NCBI GenBank assembly: GCA_031772625.1
Contig: CM062816.1
Span: forward strand, 1,673,361,078-1,673,425,077
Length of the DNA: 64,000 nt
DNA from: Pinus tabuliformis
Lineage: Eukaryota > Streptophyta > Pinopsida > Pinales > Pinaceae
Direction: 5' to 3'
The position numbers were made by a program, and so were the translations under genes. The notes below the pieces were generated by a model that was not told the origin of the DNA, searched no databases, and saw nothing but the letters and a program-made list of their open reading frames with translations. Each line of letters opens with the position of its first letter. Within the stretch, counting starts at the first letter, position 1. Positions 56,219 to 64,000 of the stretch are shown piece by piece.

Positions 56219-56844
56219 TATTTCAGGGCCGCGTCCGTTGGTGATCCAAATCTGAAGTCGGTAGAACTGCATCCGACTGCCGTTTCCTAGATCTGCTATT
56301 TTTGACTGCTTTTGGGCCGAGAGGACTACTCTGTTGTGTTGGGAGCATCTGTTCCAGTGAGGAACCCCTTTCGTTTCACACGAAAAGGTTTCCGGTAGCC
56401 CTAGCTGCGTCATTTTTAAGATCTGGAGGTATACAATGTTTATTTGTAGTTTACTGTTATTTTCTCTCTGTTTATTTCGGTTTCGGTTTATTTAGCCTTT
56501 TTTATTACTAGATCTATACCTTTCATTTCTGTGTATGCTCTTTGCCCTGCGACTCTGTGCGATCTGGGCAAATCAGAAACAGAAAGGAAGGATTTTTCTC
56601 ATGCGTATGCTCTTTTCCCCGCGCCTTAGGGTGATCTCGGAAAATCAGAAACATTGAGGAAAATATCTAGTTTCCGGCTAAAGCTAACTTTGAGCCGCAA
56701 GGTTCATATTTGAAAATATTTAGTTTTTCAGCTAAATCTAACTTCGAGCCGTAAGGTTCGTTTTCTTTGCATGTCCGTGTTGGGTTTTGTTTTTTTTGTT
56801 TTGTAGGAAAAAATAGCTTTCTCAAAGCAAGCATGCAACCCAAA

Positions 56845-56915
56845 TTTTTTGTATAGCTCAATTGGTTCAAAGCTATTTTAAGAGAGTAGAGGTCTTGGGT
56901 TCAAGTCTCCATTTT
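56845..56915 (+). other. tRNA-like segment (box A and box B) in copia-2 leader
   Basis: TAGCTCAATTGG at 56853-56864 is a perfect box A and GGTTCAAGTCT at 56898-56908 a good box B, 45 bp apart, as in tRNA genes. An acceptor stem does not form properly (CCCAAAT pairs only loosely with ATTTTGTGGG), so this is not a working tRNA gene. It may be a tRNA relic or SINE head captured in the leader (56219-57064), which otherwise contains a GAGCCG.AAGGTTC repeat (56691, 56747). Confidence 0.5.
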
Positions 56916-57064
56916 GTGGGGGCGGACTTTTTCATTTCCGCACATTCCCGCACTTCGTCGGCAACTTCATCAACTTTTTTTCAAAAAGCCATAACTTCTT
57001 CATCCGGAAGCCGTTTTCAGAGCCGTTTTTTTTTAAACCAGCCTAATTTTTCGAGATCTATCCA

Positions 57065-58267
57065 TTGGAACACTTAGTTTCAGCATCTTTAGCTTCAGTT
57101 TCCGTTGAAATGGAAAGTCAATACCAAGTTACCCTTGACAACACCAACTACTTCCAATGGTTGTCCTACATTGAGGATTTACTTAGAAGTAAAGGTCTCT
57201 ACAGAATAGCCTCAGGCCAAGAAAAGAAACCGAAGGATGAAGATAAGGATGCTAAATGGGAAAATAAGCAAGATCAAGCACGTGGATTGATAGGGATGTC
57301 TATTTCTCCAGATCTTAGATTCCATATTGCAGAACTTGATACTCCTGATGAAGCAATGAAACAAATCAATAAAGTTTTTGGGATTAAAAATGAACTTAGA
57401 GCCCATCAACTTGAAAATGAGTTGCTTACGTTGGACCCTAATAATTTTTCTTGCATTGAAGATTTCTTGTCCAAGTTCAAGACCCTTAGATATCTCTTGG
57501 AAGGTGTTAAAGTTAAGAAAGAAGATAGTAACCTTATCTATTCCATTCTTACTAAGTTGGGACCAGCCTACTTTGTGTTTGTTTCCACCTTCCATTCTAC
57601 AAGAGAAGCCTTCATTTCTCAAGGAACAGACTACAAGTCCCCTTCATTTGACTCTTTTTGTGATTCTTTAATAAGAGAACAAGAAAAACTCTTACACCTT
57701 GGTCTTCTTAATCTTGGAAACTCTTCCAAGAAAGCGTTAGCCGCCCAACGTCAACCAAATTCAAAGAATCCTAAGAAGTAATATCCTAAAAAGAATGGTT
57801 CTAAACCAAACAAGGGTCCTAAGCAATCTCAGCCTCAAAATGAAAAATCATTTCAACAAAATGATAAGACAAATAAAAACAAATGGAAGAAGATTGATAG
57901 ACATTGTAACTTTTGTAATCGAGATGGCCACTTAGAATCCAAATGCTTTAAGAAGATGGAAGCCTTGGAAGCAGCGACGAAGAAACATAACATCCATGTG
58001 GAGCATTCTTCAACTTCAACTTCATCTTCAGGAATGGCACTTTCTGCATGTGGTTGTCAATCATCTCGGTCTGGTTATGCATTAAATGTATCTTCTTCTT
58101 CTCATTCTCATGAGTGGCTCATTGATTCTGGAGCTTCTTATCACATGGCAAAAAACAAAGCCATGTTTTCTTCTTTAAATGATTGTAACACCAAAAATAT
58201 ATATGTTGGTGATGATAGATATCTTAGTGTTGTAGGGACTGGAACTGTTCATCTAGACAATGGTTAG
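57065..58267 (+). pseudogene. copia-2 gag and protease
   Basis: ATG 57065 opens a frame with the copia Gag features TLDNTNYFQWLSYIEDLLR, then ELLTLDPNNFSCIEDFLSKF. A stop (TAA 57779-57781) follows 238 codons, but the same frame goes on to an intact zinc knuckle CNFCNRDGHLESKC (57904-57945) and the protease WLIDSGASYHMA (about 58116-58151), whose DSGA active site is intact. A TAG at 58265 and a frameshift near 58350 break the protease tail (LCVPTFSCKFLSV). Gag would package RNA and the protease mature the particle. Confidence 0.92.
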
Positions 58268-59880
58268 TTTAATGATGTATTATGTGTTCCAACCTTTTCC
58301 TGCAAGTTTCTATCTGTATATCAGATAACTCATTCAGGTGAAGGTAAATCGTTGAATTTTCACCTCATGATGTTGTAATCAAGGACCTAAGAGATCCTAA
58401 ACAGATTTTAGCTACTGGCATTGCTGATGATTCTACAAGGTTGTATAAGTTTCACAACTTTGGGTCATCAAATCTTCCCTCAGTATTTGTTGCTCATAAC
58501 GATGAAGTGAGCAAACTTTGGCATGAGCGATTTGGTCACTTAAACTATCGCTCCCTTCAGCATCTATGTAAAGAAAATATGGTGACACGTCTTCATATGG
58601 TATCTTGCAGAGATGGTGTTTGTTCCGGATGTGTACTCGGAAAACATCATCGGGACAGTTTTGTAAAACGTGCCTCTTGGCATGCCTCAACCCCTTTACA
58701 GCTTGTGCATAGTGATTTATGTAGTCCACTTCCAGTTGTGTCATTCTCTGGCTACAAGTATTTCTTAACTTTCATTGATGATTTCTCCAGACGCACTTGG
58801 GTATACTTCTTAAAACTCAAGAGTGAAGTATTTAACACATTTTTGGCCTTCAAGGCCTTTGTTGAAAAATAATCTGGACATCAAATTCTTAAGCTAAGAT
58901 CTGATAATAGCGGAGAATATGTTAAAAACACATTCATCAACTTTTGCACTGAGAATGGAATTCAAATGCAACATACTGTTCCATATACTCCACAACAAAA
59001 TGGTGTATTGATCTGCGATCTGGTTGTGAGCGGTGTCCTTTGGTGTTCTGTCTGAGGAACTTACCCTGTAAATTCCTACATGGTATTCCTAAAATGGTGT
59101 AGCTGAAAGGAAGAATCGTACCTTAAAGGAAATGGCTAATTGTATGCTACAATCTAAAGGACTTGGTCTTAGTTTTTGGGCAGAAGCAATTAACTGTGCA
59201 AATTACATAATAAATCACACTCCTACTAAGGCTTTAAAGAATATCACTCCAGAAGAAGCATGGAGCTCGATCAAACCAGATGTAAGTCACTTTCGTGTTT
59301 TTGGAAGTGAAGCGTGGGCCCATATTCCAGATGAAAAGCATAAAGCTTTAGAACCTAAGAGTGAAAAATGTACTTTTGTTGGATATTCTGAAGATGTCAA
59401 AGGCTATAGACTTATTCCATTTAAGTCCAAAAATGTTATCATTAGAAGATATGTAAAATTTGATGAAAATATATCGGCCTGCGAGCCTAGTCCGACGGAT
59501 GTGCCACCTCTCCCTATCTCTTCTACTTTTGAAAACATTTCTTCTTTAGATGATGAAAGTGAGGATGACAATCCTCCCCCACCATCTCAGGATCCTCCTT
59601 CAGCTCCTCAGCTTCCAAAATGGGTTCGTGCTACTCGAGATGCAGCAGGTGATCTTGCCGGTGATCCTACAGATCAGCGACGCACACGTTCTCAGTTTGA
59701 CAGAGCCTCTTCTTTACTGGCTCAAGCCCCAGTAAATTATGATCCTGACACTTTTGCAGAAGCTTCAGGCCATCCAGATTGGGAAGCAGCTATGAATGAA
59801 GAATATCATTCATTATTGGCAAATGATACATGGGATCTTGTTCCTCTACCAAAGGGACGAAAACTTGTTAGATGCAAATA
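58268..59880 (+). pseudogene. copia-2 integrase, interrupted by 94-bp insertion
   Basis: The HHCC domain (LWHERFGHLNYRSL ... CSGCVLGKHH), first Asp HSDLCSPL, and second Asp LRSDNSGEY are present. One stop follows FVEK near 58870. Just after PYTPQQNGV a 94-bp insertion separates the two Asp residues from the catalytic Glu in AERKNRTLKEM. Because 94 is not a multiple of three, the downstream frame shifts by exactly the amount observed. The C-terminal region has FRVFGSEAWAHIP and KCTFVGYSEDVKGY, then a Ser/Pro-rich linker to RT. Confidence 0.92.
59008..59101 (+). repeat. Insertion derived from the element's own LTR end and primer site
   Basis: 59001-59085 matches 56127-56211 (LTR end plus the first bases of the primer site) with one difference (CCCTGTAAATT for CCCTATAAATT). 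TGGTGTA occurs both in the integrase codons and in the LTR at the entry point, and the host sequence resumes at a second AAAATGGTGTA (59091-59101). Five extra bases (TTCCT) lie at the exit. Confidence 0.93.
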
Positions 59881-59881
59881 G

Positions 59882-61279
59882 GTTTACAGAACCAAGTATG
59901 GACCAGATGGGAAAGTTGATAAACATAAAGCTCGTCTTGTTGCTAAAGGTTTCTCACAGGTTGAAGGCATTGACTACACTGAAACCTTCTCCCTTGTTGC
60001 CAAAATGAACTCTATCCGCCTTGTTCTTTTCCTTGCTGCCTCGTTCAAATGGGAAGTCCATCAGATGGATGTTAAATCTGCCTTCTTGCATGGGGACTTG
60101 CATGAAGAAATCTACATGGAACAACCTATTGGCTTTATACAAACAGACTCCAGCCTTGTATGTCGGCTTAAGAAATCCCTTTATGTTCTCAAACAAGCTC
60201 CTCGAGCTTGGTATGCCAAAATGGATAACTTTCTTTTAGAATCTGGTTTTTCTAGGTGTCATTCTGACAATACTATCTACACTAAGAAATTGGGCAAGTC
60301 TCTTGTCATTATTGTTCTTTATGTTGATGATCTTATCCTGACTGGTAGTGATCCCAACCTTATCAACCATGTGAAGTCTAGCCTTAAAAGGAAGTTTGAA
60401 ATGACAGACTTAGGACACTTACATTATTTTGTCGGTCTTCAAGTCTTGCAATCCAAGGAAGGTATTTCCCTTTCTCAGTCCAAGTATGCCTGTGATATTC
60501 TACGCCACTTTCACATGGAAGACTGTAAGCCAGCCCCTTCTCCCTTTCAGTCTGGAGTCAAACTTTCAGTCACTTGTACTTCTCCTGAAGTTGATGCTAC
60601 CTTATACCGTCAACTTGTAGGAAAACTTTTGTATCTAACCCATACTCGTCTTGACTTTTCCTTTGCTGTTGGCCTTGTTGCTCGGTTCATGCAACACCCC
60701 TGTGAAAGTCATTGGAAAGCAGCTAAAAGAATACTTCGTTATGTTCGAGGTACAGTTCAGTTTGGGATTCATTACAGTGCCGAAGAATCTCCTCTATTGG
60801 TTGGTTTCATTGATTCTGATTGGGCTGGTGACCCTGATGATTGGAAGTCTAATGCCGGTTATGTGTTCACTCTTGGTTCAGGACCTATTACATGGGCTTG
60901 CAAGAAACAAGGTGTCATTTCTCTTTCATCAGCAGAAGCAGAGTATCGTGGTGCCGTAGAAGCTAGTAAGGAAGCCTTGTGGCTTAGTCAGATCCTGTCA
61001 GAGTTTGGCTTTCAGCAGCAGCATCCGACTACACTTTGGTGTGATAATCAAAGTGCCATTCAACTATGCAAAGATCCAGTCCAACATCAGTGCAGCAAAC
61101 ACATTGAACTGCACATGCACTTCATCAGAAAGCTCATTCACAACCATGTTCTTGAAGTGAAATATTGTTCAACAGATGATCAAGTTGCAGATATCTTCAC
61201 AAAGGCTCTCACAGAGGCGAAGTTCACTAAACTTCGATTTATTGTTGGAGTTCACGAAGTTGTCACTAAGGGGGGATAG
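59882..61279 (+). pseudogene. copia-2 reverse transcriptase and RNase H, nearly intact
   Basis: The frame continues from integrase after one TAG (59879-59881) where Trp is expected (CK-W-VYRTKY), then is open to 61279. RT motifs: KARLVAKGFSQVEGIDYTETF, HQMDVKSAFLHGDLHEEIYM, the catalytic LYVDDLILTG, FEMTDLGHLHYFVGLQV. RNase H: FIDSDWAGDPDDWKS, SSAEAEYRGAV, CDNQSAIQL, KHIELHMHFIR, DQVADIFTKAL. All catalytic acids look present. 424 codons are unbroken from the Met at 60005. It ends 71 bp before the polypurine tract. Confidence 0.94.
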
Positions 61280-61349
61280 GCTCTAGTGCCTCCTTCCTTC
61301 TCTTATTGTGTCATATTTGTAAATCCTTCAATCCTATCCCAAGTTGTTC

Positions 61350-61360
61350 TTAAGGGGGGA
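61350..61360 (+). promoter_or_regulatory. Polypurine tract of copia-2
   Basis: TTAAGGGGGGA next to the 3' LTR. A similar AAGGGGGGA at the end of the coding region (61269-61277) is a possible second priming site. Confidence 0.85.
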
Positions 61361-61812
61361 TGTTAGGATATTCCGACACATAGGAAATAGTTAAGTACAA
61401 CTTGGTCTAGTATAGAGTTAGGTATAGAGTTAGGTAAAGTGTGTTTCTTTACCTTGTACATTTTGTAACTTACAAGCCGACGGTCACGATATGTAGTGAT
61501 CCGACGGTTCATTATCTCATCGGTATTACCGACACTTGATCCGTGGCTTGACACCCGATTGGTCCATGATTTCTATTTAAAGCGCATGGAGGGTCATTTG
61601 TAGGGTAATCCCTGCATGAGAGAAGCTTATGTAAATTTTCATTCATTTATTAATAAATTGCCTGAAGTGGCTGCATTGGCTCAGGTCGTGGACTGTTTCC
61701 CTCTTTGAGGGTTTTAACCACGTCAAAAATACTGGTGTGTTGATCTGCGATCTGGTTGTGAACGGTGTCCTTTGGTGTTCTGTCTGAGGAACTTACCCTA
61801 TAAATTCCTACA
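61361..61812 (+). repeat. 3' LTR of copia-2
   Basis: 452 bp, same ends as the 5' LTR, followed by CTAGG. Confidence 0.96.
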
Positions 61813-61817
61813 CTAGG

Positions 61818-63252
61818 TTCCAGATCGGTGAGCCCTCTGGATTTTCTTGCATTCTGATCAGGTTCTGAATACTATGCATTGGAGCATATTTTTCCTTCCA
61901 ATGTCTAGCCCAAGGAATATTGGGTTCCTTCAGCCATTTCCACCACAGCTTAGCCCCATAGGCCCTATTGATGGTGGAGGGGTCTAGCAGGTTTAACCCT
62001 CCCAGTTGTTTGGGTTTACACATAATATTCCATGCAACTAATGCCCACTTTTTCTTCTCTGCATTTCCTGACCATAAGAAAGTTCTCTGGATCACCCTCA
62101 TTTCCTGAAGGACTCCTTTGGGAGCAGGAATTATGGAGAGCATATATTGAGGAATAGCTTGCAGGACTGCTTTGGTTAGGACTAGCCTACCAGCGAAATT
62201 GAGGGCCCTGTGGGTCCAATGATGGCATCTTTTCTCCAGGCTAGCTAAGATCTTCTCCCAATGAGTTTTTTTCCAGGGTTTATCTGTTAGAGGCGCTCCT
62301 AGGTACCTAGACAGTAGGCTGCTTCTCCGGAAGCCTAGAATGGTAGAGAGATTTTTTTGCACTGCTAAATGCGTATTGAAAAAGAAGATGGTGGATTTAG
62401 ATAGATTAACTTCCATACTTGAGGCTTTGCTGAAAAGATTGAGGATACTTTTATAGCCCAAGGCTTCTTTGACTGTGGGAGTGCCATGTAACATTGTATC
62501 ATCAGCAAATTGCTGGTGAGTAGTCGCTGGAATGGAAGGCATGGGCTGCAATCCTTTGATACTTCCTTCCTCTTTAGCGTTGTGTATGACTCTGCTTAAT
62601 CCTTCCATTAGGCTAACAAAAAGGAAAGGTGATAATGGGTCTCTTTGCCTGAGCCCTCGTGAGGGGAGAATTGATTGGCAGTGGCACCGTTTACGAGAAT
62701 AGAAAATCTAGTATATTTGATCAGAGCTAAAATCCACACTATCCATTGATTGGCAAAACCGAAAGCTTTTAAAATTGCTTCCAGGTAATTTCAGTTGACT
62801 TTATCATAAGCCTTTGATAAGTCAAGTTGCATCATCATGCCTGCAATTTTCCTGGAGTGAAGCGTATGAATCATTTCTTGAGCTAGTAAAATATTGTCCA
62901 GAATTTTCCTCCCCTCAACATATCTCGATTGCTCTTCAGAGATGAGGCCCGGAAGAATAGGTTTCAGTTTGTTAGTAATGACTTTAGAGATAATTTTATA
63001 TATAACATTGCACAAAGCGATAGGCCGAAACTTTGCCGGGGTATTGGCCTCCTCTTCTTTTGGAATCAAGGCAAGGAAGGTAGAATTTAGGGACTTGAGG
63101 ATTGAGGCAGAATGACGAGAGTCTTCCACCACTTCCCAGACCTCTGTTTTAACAATGTCCCAGCAAGCCTTGTAGAAGTTGATGGTAAAACCATCAGGCC
63201 CACGTGCTTTATCATTTTGCATATCCTTCACTGCTTCTTCCACCTCTTCCAA
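61818..63252 (-). pseudogene. LINE reverse transcriptase
   Basis: 63252-62791 gives the L1-type RT start: NDKARGPDGFTINFYKACWD, FLALIPKEEEANTPAKFRPI, LCNVIYKIISKVI and QLDLSKAYDKVN (first catalytic Asp). After stops and a frameshift around 62790-62610, the frame 62608-61808 holds HQQFADDTMLHG (the FADD catalytic box), KSTIFFFN, RYLGAPLTDKPWKK, NFAGRLVLTKAVLQAIPQYM and GGLNLLDPSTINRAYGAKL. This is target-primed RT. Both Asp motifs are present, but the frame is broken. Confidence 0.9.
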
Positions 63253-64000
63253 AGAAATTTCTCAAGTTAGTGCTAGGGTTTGCTCATTAGCGATTGTTTT
63301 GGGAATGGATTTGATGAGTTCATCAATTTATTTTGTCCTATCAACCTCTAGCTCCTGAGAAATGCTGCTGAAATGCGTGGTAAGCAGGGTTGAAACTTCT
63401 TGATGTGTATGTAGAATGGCTCCCTGTTCATTTTTGAGATTGAGGATTTTATTGGCTCCTCTGTGGTCCATTGCTGATTTGTGGAAGAATTTTATATTCT
63501 GTTCCCCTTCCTTGAGCCACTGAATCCTAGACTTTTGTTTCCAAAGCGTCTCCTCGTGTTGGCAATGAAGCTACCATTGCTGCATCAGTATTTTTTCTTT
63601 GTTTACAGTTTTTGGGTTAATGTCTCCAGTGATCCAATCTTTGTGTATCTGCTCTAATTGCTCCTCTAATTTGGCTTTTTCTTTGAATATGTTCCCAAAG
63701 AATGTTTTGTTCCATATTTTGATCTTGCTTTTGATGTATCTCAGTTTACCTTGTAACTTGTACATTTTGGTACCTCTGATGTCCATCGGTTCATGCCACC
63801 ATTTTTCAATAAGTTGAAGGAAGTCTGGATAGGTGGGCCAAAATTTCTCAAATCTAAACAGCTTGTTTCTAGGAGTGCCCTGGATAGCAGCAATCAGAGA
63901 AATGGGCCAATGGTTTGACCCCACACTAGGTAGTATATCTAATTCAACTATAACTCCCTCCAACAGAATACTTTCGGAGATTAGAAATCTGTCAAGACGA
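63253..64000 (-). pseudogene. LINE endonuclease C-terminus and linker
   Basis: 63963-63571 opens with LPSVGSNHWPISL. In apurinic-type LINE endonucleases this is GSDHxPI, and the catalytic Asp before His is Asn here, so nicking should be lost. Downstream FRFEKFWPTYPDF, IKIWNKTFFGNIF and WLKEGEQNIKFFHKSA are the usual linker to RT, with stops near 63570 and 63330. Confidence 0.85.

Larger units (their letters stand above)
55755..61812 (+). mobile_element. Ty1/copia LTR retrotransposon (copia-2), full length, young
   Basis: Two 452-bp LTRs differing at about 13 positions (2.9%), primer site, gag, protease, integrase, RT, RNase H and polypurine tract, with target duplications CTAGG at 55750-55754 and 61813-61817. 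It splits the minus-strand LINE. Damage is limited to stops at 57779 and 58265, a frameshift near 58350, a stop near 58870, the 94-bp insertion at 59008-59101 and a stop at 59879. Its LTRs are not related to those of copia-1. Confidence 0.96.
61818..64000 (-). mobile_element. L1-type LINE, 5' part (runs off window end)
   Basis: Continues the LINE from 55749. Minus-strand order from the window end is endonuclease tail, linker, RT fingers and palm, RT thumb, then the copia-2 insertion. ORF1 and the 5' end lie outside the window. Confidence 0.88.

Noticed and set aside
1-64000. CRISPR arrays, bacterial operons, rRNA genes or organelle DNA
   Set aside because: No regular spacer-repeat arrays, no ribosomal RNA signatures and no organelle genes. 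All coding traces are eukaryotic transposons or intron-bearing relics.

Overview
The window is nuclear DNA from a plant. It has AT-rich spacers, plant-type Ty1/copia and Ty3/gypsy (chromodomain) LTR retrotransposons, an L1-type LINE with a plant-style RNase H domain, a tRNA-derived SINE and intron-bearing gene relics. Dense nesting, old copies and the lack of any intact host gene point to the repeat-rich space of a large genome, possibly a gymnosperm. That last step is inference, and no species can be named from the sequence alone.

Layout. 1-3400: a dispersed repeat (Rep-A) carrying a short LTR/PBS module, gene-free DNA, then a U-box-like coding fragment ended by an LTR. 3401-8741: a complete but decayed copia element (+) with about 0.4-kb LTRs. 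9035-10255: Rep-B, whose inverted partner lies at 51637-52830. 10621-13376: a compact, internally scrambled derivative (-) of a gypsy family called G1 here, with perfect AATAC target duplications. 16015-16272 and 22828-22866: a G1 LTR split by a 6.55-kb LTR element (16273-22827). That element has two 1946-bp LTRs, GACAA target duplications, no gag or pol, and one long broken ORF for an acidic coiled-coil protein. It is the most unusual object in the window.

25335-26650: second Rep-A copy. 26842-28747: a decayed two-exon coiled-coil gene of unknown family. 31233-34008: a transposase-like gene with one clear 84-nt intron. 35581-35695: a SINE with 16-bp target duplications. 37503-42757: the longest G1 copy (-), with gag, protease, RT, RNase H, integrase and chromodomain, missing its 5' LTR. 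42990-47203: relics of another LTR element plus degenerate tandem and inverted repeats. 49815-51636: the 5' end of a third G1 copy (+). 52831-64000: an L1-type LINE (-) cut in two by a young copia element (55755-61812, CTAGG target duplications). The copia's integrase is broken by a 94-bp piece of its own LTR.

No gene here looks able to make a full-length product. The best-preserved coding stretch is the RT/RNase H part of the young copia. By-eye LTR divergence gives this age order, youngest first: copia-2 (about 3%), the G1 derivative (about 4%), copia-1 (about 7-8%), the coiled-coil-ORF element (about 10%). Many premature stops are CAG/CAA or TGG codons changed by C-to-T or G-to-A, as expected for methylated transposons.
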